The notes under the pieces: model-generated
What the model saw: the letters and a program-made list of their open reading frames with translations, nothing else
Databases searched by the model: none
Told to the model about the DNA's origin: nothing
Shown here: positions 6,325-11,210 of the stretch, one piece after another
Layout of the letters: each line of letters begins with the position of its first letter
How positions within the stretch are numbered: the stretch's first letter is position 1
Program-made: the position numbers and the translations under genes
NCBI GenBank assembly: GCA_021797365.1
Contig: JAJZZU010000054.1
Location: forward strand, 1 to 11,210
Direction of reading: 5' to 3'
From: Pseudomonadota bacterium
Lineage (GTDB): Bacteria; Pseudomonadota; Gammaproteobacteria; Acidiferrobacterales; Acidiferrobacteraceae
DNA length: 11,210 nt

Positions 6325-7827
6325 ATGCGACATGTCATGAACGCCCAAGCGAGTCTCGGAGAGTGGCCGATTGGAGACATCGTGCTGGATCTGAAATCGC
6401 GGGACGACATCCCGAAACTGCTCGTGGGACTACAGTACATCTATAAGACCCCGGGGCTCCGAGAGGAGGTCTTTGCGATACTGCAAGATGTCATTCCCCG
6501 TCATGTCGACGGGAAAAAGGCGAGCCATACCCTGGGGCGACCGGGCATGGAGCAGTGGAAGATCCTGGTATTGGGCGTGGTCCGTCTGGGGCTCGATGCC
6601 GACTACGACCGGCTCCAGGAACTGGCCAATCAGCACAACACGCTCCGGCAGATGTTGGGACACGCCGACTGGTACGATAAACACACCTACGAACTGCAGA
6701 CGCTGAAGGATAACCTGCACCTTTTCACACCGGAACTCCTCGGACGGATCAACGACGCCGTGGTGCGCGCCGGCCACACCCTGGTAAAAAAAAGCCCAGA
6801 AGACGTCCTCACAGGGCGCTGTGACTCCTTTGTCGTGGAAACGGACGTGCATTTCCCCACCGATATCAATCTGCTGTACGACGCGGTTCGCAAGATCATC
6901 CAGAGTTGCGCGCAGATCAGCGACACACATGCCCTGAAGGGGTGGCGTCAAAGCGCATTCAATTTACGCCACTTCAAAAAGTCGTACCGCACCATACAGA
7001 AGCTCAAGCACTCCTCATCGAAAGACGAAAATCGGCGCGCAGCGAAGCAACAAGAGATTCGCGATGCCCACAAGAGCTACCTGGAAGAGGCCTTGGGCTC
7101 TCTGCAGCGCGCCCATCAGACGCGGGTCGAGGTTCTCGCCATGCCGGGCGTATCCCTTGGTGACGTGGCGTGGCTCACGTCACTGGACGGCTATAGGGCG
7201 CATGCCGAACGTCAGATCGATCAGATTCGGCGGCGGGTCCTGGCCGGTGAAACGATTCCCCATAGCGAGAAGGTCTTCTCGATCTTCGAGCCGCACACGG
7301 AATGGATCAGCAAAGGCAAGGCCGGCGTTCCGGTCGAGCTGGGCGTGCGGGTCTGCGTTCTCGAAGACCAACACCGTTTCCTTCTCCATCATCAGGTCAT
7401 GGCCAAACAGACAGACGACCAGAGTGCTGTCAGCATGGTCGACTGCGCCCAAGCGCGCTTTCCGACGCTGCGGAGTGTGAGTTTCGATAAAGGCTTCCAT
7501 AGTCCGGCGAATCGCCAGGCGCTGGAGGCGCGTTTGGACTTGGTGGCCCTGCCCAAAAAAGGCCGCCACTCGGTCGCCGATCGCGAGCGCGAAACGGCCC
7601 CGGCATTTGTCCGGGCCCGGCACCGGCATTCCGCGGTCGAATCGGCCATCAACGGCTTAGAGCATTGTGGGCTGGATATGTGCCCGGATCACGGCATGGT
7701 GGGATTCCAGCGCTATGTGGCGTTAGCGGTACTGGCGCGCAACATCCATCGCCTGGGAGTTGTGGTTCGCGAGCGGAGTGTCCACAAGAAAACGCCGGTG
7801 CCTAAACCGCAACGCAGAGCAGCCTGA
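6325..7827 (+). CDS. ISNCY-family DDE transposase
   Basis: A 500-residue intact transposase. The likely catalytic triad is D174 in VVETDVHFPTD, D388 in SFDKGFHSP and E439 in SAVESAINGLEHCG. This matches the ISNCY-type pattern (an early ETDVHFPTDxNLL, a central EPHTEWISKGK near 322-332, then FDKGFHS and AVESAINxLE). The N-terminal 120 residues probably form the DNA-binding region. Residues 217-260 are highly charged and helical. A ribosome binding site AGGA (6314-6317) lies 7 bases before the ATG at 6325; a second in-frame ATG four codons later is an alternative. The basic C-terminus (KKTPVPKPQRRAA) ends about 195 bases before the right inverted repeat. No frameshift is seen, so it should be functional. 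Confidence 0.88.
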   Translation: MRHVMNAQASLGEWPIGDIVLDLKSRDDIPKLLVGLQYIYKTPGLREEVFAILQDVIPRHVDGKKASHTLGRPGMEQWKILVLGVVRLGLDADYDRLQELANQHNTLRQMLGHADWYDKHTYELQTLKDNLHLFTPELLGRINDAVVRAGHTLVKKSPEDVLTGRCDSFVVETDVHFPTDINLLYDAVRKIIQSCAQISDTHALKGWRQSAFNLRHFKKSYRTIQKLKHSSSKDENRRAAKQQEIRDAHKSYLEEALGSLQRAHQTRVEVLAMPGVSLGDVAWLTSLDGYRAHAERQIDQIRRRVLAGETIPHSEKVFSIFEPHTEWISKGKAGVPVELGVRVCVLEDQHRFLLHHQVMAKQTDDQSAVSMVDCAQARFPTLRSVSFDKGFHSPANRQALEARLDLVALPKKGRHSVADRERETAPAFVRARHRHSAVESAINGLEHCGLDMCPDHGMVGFQRYVALAVLARNIHRLGVVVRERSVHKKTPVPKPQRRAA

Positions 7828-7984
7828 CACCATAGACAAGAGCTAAAGCGAAGATACGGGGTACGCTCGCTTTCTGATCAGGGGAATGGCCTGGTTCGAT
7901 TATTCCTTTTCCGTTTCTGTGGAATAATGGGAAGACGTCAACGGTATTCAGCAACGTTTGGGTTCCTCTCATCGGCGAGCGGTC

Positions 7985-8012
7985 ACCCGTTTTCGCAAAA
8001 AACGGGTATTTT
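7985..8012 (+). terminator. Intrinsic terminator at the right end of the ISNCY element
   Basis: ACCCGTTTT (7985-7993), loop CGCAA, AAAACGGGT (7999-8007): a perfect 9-bp stem, followed by ATTTT that runs into the right inverted repeat. It would stop transcription leaving the transposase gene and shield the downstream genes. Confidence 0.65.
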
Positions 8013-8023
8013 CGGTCAGACAC
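8010..8023 (-). repeat. Right terminal inverted repeat of the ISNCY element
   Basis: TTTCGGTCAGACAC, the exact complement of the left end; followed by the second TACATA copy at 8024-8029. Confidence 0.85.
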
Positions 8024-8029
8024 TACATA

Positions 8030-8257
8030 CTCACCGTACCGATGCGCACATCGTATGCCATTCGGCTCCGCGCGAGCCGGATCACGTGACGAACGAGCGG
8101 CCGCACCCCTTCCGCTGCGCGCCGGGACCCGGATGGCCTCAAGTATTGGCTGGGCGCGCCGCAGATTGCCGCCCTACATTAGCGGGTCTTGGCAAGGCGG
8201 GGATGGGTTTGCAGGTGTGTGGTGATGGCGACAGGAACCCGTCTACGAGTACCTCGT
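8030..8257. other. Intergenic stretch between the IS and the toxin-antitoxin promoter
   Basis: No supported gene. A small hairpin, CGGCTC/GAGCCG with a CGCGC loop (8063-8079), is the only structure seen. The stretch could have been joined to the 3' flank of the dioxygenase gene before the IS inserted. Confidence 0.4.
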
Positions 8258-8258
8258 G

Positions 8259-8305
8259 TTGTTGCAAAACTGGCGGTGTGATACGATTTAGCTAGTTATT
8301 AGCTA
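8259..8305 (+). promoter_or_regulatory. Promoter and operator-like dyad of the phd-vapC operon
   Basis: A -35-like TTGTTG (8259-8264), a 17-base spacer and a -10-like TACGAT (8282-8287) are followed at once by TAGCTA-GTTAT-TAGCTA (8289-8305). This 17-base dyad would cover the transcription start. Phd-type antitoxins, alone or with toxin, repress their own promoter by binding such palindromes, so this is a strong operator candidate. The ribosome binding site AGGCGG (8305-8310) precedes the ATG by 7 bases. Confidence 0.55.
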
Positions 8306-8317
8306 GGCGGGTTCTCC

Positions 8318-8554
8318 ATGAAAACGGTAAACATGCACGAGGCCAAAACGCAGCTCTCGCAACTGGTCGAACGGGCGTTGACAGGGGAAACTATCCTGAT
8401 TGCACGGGCCGGAGTGCCCGTCGTGCGGTTGATATCCGTCCGGGAGAATTTGCAAGGCCGCAAGCCGGGTTTGCTTAAGGGGCAGATCCGTATAGCCCCC
8501 GATTTTGATCAGACGCCACCAGAGGTCCTTGCGTCGTTCGAAGGGGGTTCATGA
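8318..8554 (+). CDS. Phd/YefM-family type II antitoxin
   Basis: A 78-residue protein with the classic Phd layout: N-terminal DNA-binding and dimer region MKTVNMHEAKTQLSQLVERA, then GETILIARAGVPVVRLI. The tail (GLLKGQIRIAPDFDQTPPEV, then LASFEG) is typical of antitoxins that neutralise Sll0205-like VapC toxins. It probably binds and inhibits the toxin encoded next and represses the shared promoter. The stop overlaps the toxin start (ATGA at 8551-8554), implying translational coupling. Intact. A decayed relative is present at 673-845 on the other strand. Confidence 0.9.
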   Translation: MKTVNMHEAKTQLSQLVERALTGETILIARAGVPVVRLISVRENLQGRKPGLLKGQIRIAPDFDQTPPEVLASFEGGS

Positions 8555-8937
8555 GCCATCTGCTGCTGGACACCCACGTATTCCTCTGGTGGTTAGCCGA
8601 TGATCCCGCTCTTGGCGGACTTGCCAGGAAAGAGATTGCTCAAGCCAGCAACTTAGTTTTCGTATCCGCCGCAAGTTTTTGGGAGATTGGCATCAAAAAG
8701 GCATTAGGAAAGCTCGACGCCCCCGTAGGCCTGTACGATTTGTTGCAGGAGGCGGGGTTTCTTCCTCTGGTGATCAGCGTGCAACATGCGGAACGTGCAG
8801 GGACCCTTCCTTTGCACCATCGGGATCCCTTTGACCGCATGTTGATTGCCCAAACTCAGCTGGACGTCTTGCAACTCATAACCAACGATGTTCGGCTGCA
8901 TGCCTACGGTGTCTCCATTATCCCTGCCACGGAATGA
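8551..8937 (+). CDS. vapC: VapC-family PIN-domain ribonuclease toxin
   Basis: A 128-residue PIN-domain protein. The acidic residues that hold the catalytic metal are present: D7 in LLLDTHVFLW, E45 in SFWEIGIK, D92/D95 in HRDPFDRMLIAQ and D113 in TNDVRL. This is the Sll0205-like VapC subgroup. VapC toxins cleave RNA, often tRNA or rRNA, when the antitoxin is lost; the target here is unknown. It overlaps the antitoxin gene by four bases (ATGA), the usual arrangement. It looks full length and functional. The stop at 8937 is followed by about 130 bases with no gene before the istB fragment. Confidence 0.92.
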   Translation: MSHLLLDTHVFLWWLADDPALGGLARKEIAQASNLVFVSAASFWEIGIKKALGKLDAPVGLYDLLQEAGFLPLVISVQHAERAGTLPLHHRDPFDRMLIAQTQLDVLQLITNDVRLHAYGVSIIPATE

Positions 8938-9067
8938 AAACTTGCGATTGTGCGCTGGCCCTCATACATGCGCGACGGGACGTCCAAGCCGCCCTAGGCC
9001 ATAGGCGCCTTTAGGCCGCGAACGAAATGGCTCCATGGGGGCGCGAGTTAACAGTTCGGGCTTCAGG

Positions 9068-9329
9068 GTAGGTAACCGCCATGCGGATCTGCTCTTTGAG
9101 CTGATCAACCGCCGCTATGAAACCAAGAGCATCCTGCTGACGACGAACAAGTCGTTCTCCAGCTGGCCGGAGGTCTTCCCCAATGCCGCCTGTGTCGTCT
9201 CCATGGTCGATCGCATCACCCATCATGCCGAGATCATCCACATCGATGGTGAGTCCTACCGCGTCAAAGAGGCCAGAGAGACCGCGGAGAAGAAAGCCCT
9301 GCGGCCGCAAGGCGAAGAAAGCCCCATGA
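9068..9329 (+). pseudogene. IstB-type helper ATPase (IS21 family), 3' fragment with a one-base frameshift
   Basis: IstB is the AAA+ ATPase helper of IS21 transposition. Only its last quarter remains: NRHADLLFELINRRYETKSI, then LTTNKSFSSWPEVFPNA, VSMVDRITHHAEIIHIDGES and YRVKEARETAEKKALR. The Walker A and B regions and istA are missing; similarity starts near 9068. At 9302-9307 the sequence CGGCCG holds one extra C. Without it the frame would end RRKAKKAP-stop at 9327-9329, the expected basic IstB tail. With it the frame runs on into the next small gene, ending at 9529. A chance ATG at 9035 opens the fused 164-codon frame. Dead as an IstB. Confidence 0.8.
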
Positions 9330-9529
9330 CGCGGATGCCGGCGGACAGTCTTATCCTGCGCATCGAGGCGACCGAAAACGAGGTGCGATCCTTCGCGCAA
9401 TGCCTGAAACGCGCGGGCTTAGCCCACTATCGAAGCCTTGCCGTCGACGATGACGAGGCCTACGGCATGCAAGCCGTCGCAGAGCGTCTGCGCGAGGTCT
9501 TGGCCTCCTCGGGCTTCGCCCCGCGCTAA
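9326..9529 (+). CDS. Small acidic protein of unknown function (67 aa), possibly DUF7706-like, originally coupled to istB
   Basis: The start is ATG at 9326, which overlaps the original istB stop as ATGA once the frameshift is corrected. Translation was therefore probably coupled to istB. The protein contains LILRIEATENEVRSFAQCLK, then RAGLAHYRSLAVDDDEAYG, then an amphipathic helix and SGFAPR at the end. The core (FAQCLKRAG, a short run, AVDDDEAY, about 15 residues, GFAPR) recalls small proteins I associate with DUF7706, but I hold that name loosely. There is no membrane segment or known catalytic motif. In the present sequence it can be made from its own start or as the tail of the istB fusion frame. 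Its role is unknown; it could be an IS21 passenger gene. Confidence 0.6.
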   Translation: MTRMPADSLILRIEATENEVRSFAQCLKRAGLAHYRSLAVDDDEAYGMQAVAERLREVLASSGFAPR

Positions 9530-9566
9530 GCGCGCCCACCCCCCAACCCACGACGGGAGTTCACCC

Positions 9567-9794
9567 ATGGACATCGACACCGACTGCACCATCGAAACCC
9601 TGTTCCCGACCGGAATCCCGGACGAAGCCGCCTACATCCTCTGCGAGGTCATGCGGGAGCTGTCCTTCCTCTGTGAAAGCCGCTATTACGTCCATCTGAA
9701 GCGTTACCACGACGCCCGCCGCGCGCTCTTCCAGGCGGAGCAGCCCCAGCCCGGCGACGACCACCACCCCTGGATCTCACGCCGCTCCACATAG
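9567..9794 (+). CDS. Small hypothetical protein (75 aa)
   Basis: The start ATG at 9567 has a good ribosome binding site (GGGAG, 9555-9559) 7 bases upstream. It begins 37 bases after the previous small gene, so the two probably form one transcript with the istB remnant. The sequence contains TIETLFPTGIPDEAAYILCE, then helical RELSFLCESRYYVHLKRYHD, then a Pro/His-rich tail. The IPDEAAY...ESRYYxxLKRY pattern resembles short hypothetical proteins often seen beside insertion sequences, but I cannot name a family. Length and clear start support a real gene; function unknown. A longer frame opening at 9438 overlaps the previous gene and is not preferred. Confidence 0.6.
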   Translation: MDIDTDCTIETLFPTGIPDEAAYILCEVMRELSFLCESRYYVHLKRYHDARRALFQAEQPQPGDDHHPWISRRST

Positions 9795-9830
9795 CTTCCC
9801 GCCTCCAACCACCACCCCATCCCCTGGCAC

Positions 9831-9853
9831 GGGCAGGCTCCCACGGCCTGCCC
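9831..9853. repeat. GC-rich hairpin between convergent units
   Basis: GGGCAGGC, loop TCCCACG, GCCTGCCC: a perfect 8-bp stem 37 bases after the stop of the 75-residue gene. There is no T-run, so it is at best a weak terminator. It may instead mark an end of one of the mobile elements. Confidence 0.45.
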
Positions 9854-10039
9854 CGCTACGGACGTGCCGATGAGGAAGTGCCCCCGTCCTTCATGCCGGC
9901 AGCCATCAGCCGATCGATCTGCGGCCCTCGGCCCAGCCCCGTGACCGCTATGCGCCCGCACCCTCGACAGACGTCCCGCGCAGCGTGAAACGTTCCGCGC
10001 GTCTGGTCCAAATTGATGCGCTTCTTCGCGATCGCTAAC

Positions 10040-10743
10040 ATCCTCGGTCAGCTGTTGCGCTTGCAGCGCCTCGACTACTGGCGTGAAGAGCGGTGCCAAA
10101 TGTTTCAGTCCACCGATGATCGTGCCCTGCGAGGGGGTAAATCCGATATTCGCCCACGACTGCAACACACGGTTCGTCGGCTGGGCATATAGGTATTTGC
10201 TGAGCAGGATCTCGACCCACACCGAGACCCCCAGTCTCCCTTTGGGAATCAAACGGACCGGTCCGGGCGCCGTCAGGATCCCCGGCCAGTCCTCGCGCTG
10301 GTAGCTCGGTCGATAGCGCTTACGCCGAATGACGCGCCGATACGCCCGGATCTCGATCTCAATGATTGCGCTCTCTTCGGTCCCGGGAAACTCCGTAGTG
10401 GCCTTGCCGCACTTGGGGCAACAGCGCTTGGCCTCACGGAAATGCCATTCTTCCTCGCGTACCGGCAGATGCGAGCAATCCACGCGCCCGTGGCCTTGCG
10501 CTCCCGTGCTGTTGACCACGCGGGCGCTTCGCCTCTGGCCGATGGTGTTGCTCGCTCTGCGCGGTGCCCTTCTGCGTCTTGCGTCCAAAATAAGCGCTGG
10601 CGCAAATCCCGCACCGGCGCGCGTAGCGTCTCGATCTGGCCTTTAAGTTCTACCTCGCGACTTAGCGTCCGGCGATGCTGCCTCTGCCCATACCGCGCAT
10701 CCCACTTCAGCTGTACGTACTCTTGCTTGCCAATGCTGACCAT
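10040..10743 (-). pseudogene. IS66-family TnpC transposase pseudogene, frameshifted and truncated
   Basis: TnpC is the DDE transposase of IS66 elements. On the minus strand the N-terminal helical region starts at the ATG at 10743: KQEYVQLKWDARYGQRQHRR, then EVELKGQIETLRAPVRDLRQ and RLF (to 10588). An upstream in-frame ATG at 10827 is possible. The frame then shifts once or more. From about 10555 another frame reads GHGRVDCSHLPVREEEWHF, then CCPKCGK, then ILTAPGPVRLIPKGRLGVS, LLSKYLYAQPTNRVLQSW and PSQGTIIGGLKHLAPLF, ending QAQQLTED at 10040. The zinc-finger-like segment has lost cysteines (RPSYQREDW where RPxCxCxxC is usual). Beyond 10040 only a hint of the DETRW catalytic segment remains (DQTRGTF) before similarity fades at about 9860. 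TnpA and TnpB of IS66 are absent. Dead. Confidence 0.8.
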
Positions 10744-11210
10744 TGTCTCGGCAAACGGCGCATGCGCCGCCGTTTGTGACGGTGCGTCGACGCCATCGAT
10801 AGGGGTGTGCGGGGCTTCGTACAACATGAAGAGGAGACTAAAGCACCGTCATCCTCCGCTGCGCGCCAGGGAAAGCGAAGCGAGGGCGCGTAGTCCGCGG
10901 GAGGCGTAGGTCCGGGCGGGTGGCCGCAGGCCACCTGCAAGGACATCGACACGCCGTCCAGTTGTTTGTGGGCGGGCCGTGCGCGCCGTAAGCGCGCACT
11001 GCTCGACCGCAGGACGGCCGCGGCATCCCGAAGCGGAGCGTAGGGATCATGAGTTGCGCCGAGATCGAGGGCGCGAGGGCGACTTGGACGTCCCATCGCG
11101 CATACCGAGAGCCGGCGCACAATCGGTGTCCGGTGATCTTTTATGTGGGCCTGATAACCGCCCCGCTCCTAACGATTAAGCTTCAACTGACTCAAGACGG
11201 GTTGGCCGAT
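10744..11210. other. Hairpin-rich non-coding stretch at the right edge
   Basis: No protein is recognised on either strand; the open frames look like chance. Clear inverted repeats are GGTGGCC-GCA-GGCCACC (10919-10935) and GTGCGCGC-CGTAA-GCGCGCAC (10979-10999), with a looser CGCGCC/GGCGCG pair near 10862-10890. The motif CGAGGGCGCG occurs twice (near 10881 and 11067). This could be the upstream end of the IS66 element, remains of another element, or a structured RNA. Confidence 0.45.

Larger units (their letters stand above)
6112..8023 (+). mobile_element. Complete ISNCY-type insertion sequence, 1912 bp
   Basis: Both ends can be read. The left inverted repeat GTGTCTGACCGAAA (6112-6125) is matched perfectly by its complement at 8010-8023, and the element is flanked by TACATA on both sides. 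It encodes one intact transposase (6325-7827). The left 210 bases are markedly AT-rich compared with the host DNA (especially 6126-6160) and may hold the transposase promoter; TTGAAT (6126-6131) and TATGTT (6149-6154) with a 17-base gap is a weak candidate. After the transposase there is an 8-bp hairpin, ATTATTCC/GGAATAAT (7899-7928), and a terminator hairpin against the right end. The element sits between the dioxygenase gene and the toxin-antitoxin operon and breaks no recognisable gene. Intact ends, target duplication and transposase suggest a recent, possibly active insertion. Confidence 0.85.

Noticed and set aside
9856..10041. Minus-strand 61-codon frame with a CxxC (VCRGCG) and MLAIAKK start, as a small zinc-binding protein
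   Set aside because: It starts exactly where the IS66 TnpC frame breaks and contains RINLDQTR, which resembles the degraded TnpC DETRW segment. It is more likely pseudogene sequence.
10985..10999. GTAAGCG as an IS66 terminal repeat
   Set aside because: The motif resembles the IS66 end consensus but points outward from the TnpC relic rather than inward, and it falls within a self-complementary stem.
10979..11179. Plus-strand 66-codon frame at the right edge
   Set aside because: No recognisable family and it lies in hairpin-rich DNA; not supportable as a gene.
1..11210. CRISPR array, tRNA, rRNA or a multi-gene defence island
   Set aside because: No regularly spaced direct repeats, no cloverleaf or rRNA-like sequence, and no cas or known defence gene set was seen apart from the toxin-antitoxin pair and the TnpB relic.

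Overview
This is a GC-rich (by eye roughly 60%) proteobacterial window. A few intact genes are scattered among many decayed mobile elements. The DoxX/NDH-2 respiratory fusion, the YgiD-type dioxygenase and the IS families present (ISNCY, IS66, IS21, IS605-type TnpB) suggest a gammaproteobacterium, possibly an acidophilic or chemolithotrophic sulfur/iron oxidiser. That placement is inference; no rRNA or marker gene is present.

Left part (1-2470). A small Met/His-rich Spy/CpxP-like helical protein is open at the left edge. It is followed on the minus strand by a collapsed Phd-VapC toxin-antitoxin module: antitoxin remnant at about 673-845, toxin remnant at 491-672 with most of its middle deleted. 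A cluster of three inverted repeats (848-894) lies at the old antitoxin start. Next comes a frameshifted, internally deleted TnpB-type RNA-guided nuclease gene (from about 962). A very weak minus-strand remnant of a secreted or beta-barrel-like protein (about 2013-2306) and a convincing intrinsic terminator (2426-2467) close the block.

Central part (2673-5976). Two intact genes lie here. The first is a 722-residue protein joining two tandem DoxX-like four-helix membrane modules to a complete type II NADH:quinone dehydrogenase. The second is a LigB-superfamily extradiol dioxygenase of the YgiD/DODA type. They are separated by about 355 bases with no convincing gene.

Right part (6106-11210). 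A complete ISNCY-type insertion sequence (6112-8023) has 14-bp perfect terminal inverted repeats, a 6-bp target duplication TACATA, an intact 500-residue transposase and a terminator hairpin against its right end. After it comes an intact phd-vapC operon with a visible promoter and operator-like dyad. Then follows the 3' end of an IS21-type istB gene with a single-base frameshift. Without the frameshift, its stop would overlap (ATGA) the start of a 67-residue gene, which is followed by a 75-residue gene. These two small genes look like translationally linked passengers or neighbours of the element. The rest is a frameshifted IS66-type TnpC pseudogene on the minus strand and a hairpin-rich stretch with no recognisable protein.

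Overall, the core metabolic genes appear unrelated to the surrounding mobile DNA. The window holds one living and one dead copy of the same toxin-antitoxin type, and one intact IS among at least three dead transposon genes, so it looks like an accessory, insertion-prone region. I did not find a clear new multi-gene defence system. The most distinctive items are the DoxX-DoxX-NDH-2 fusion and the small genes coupled to istB.
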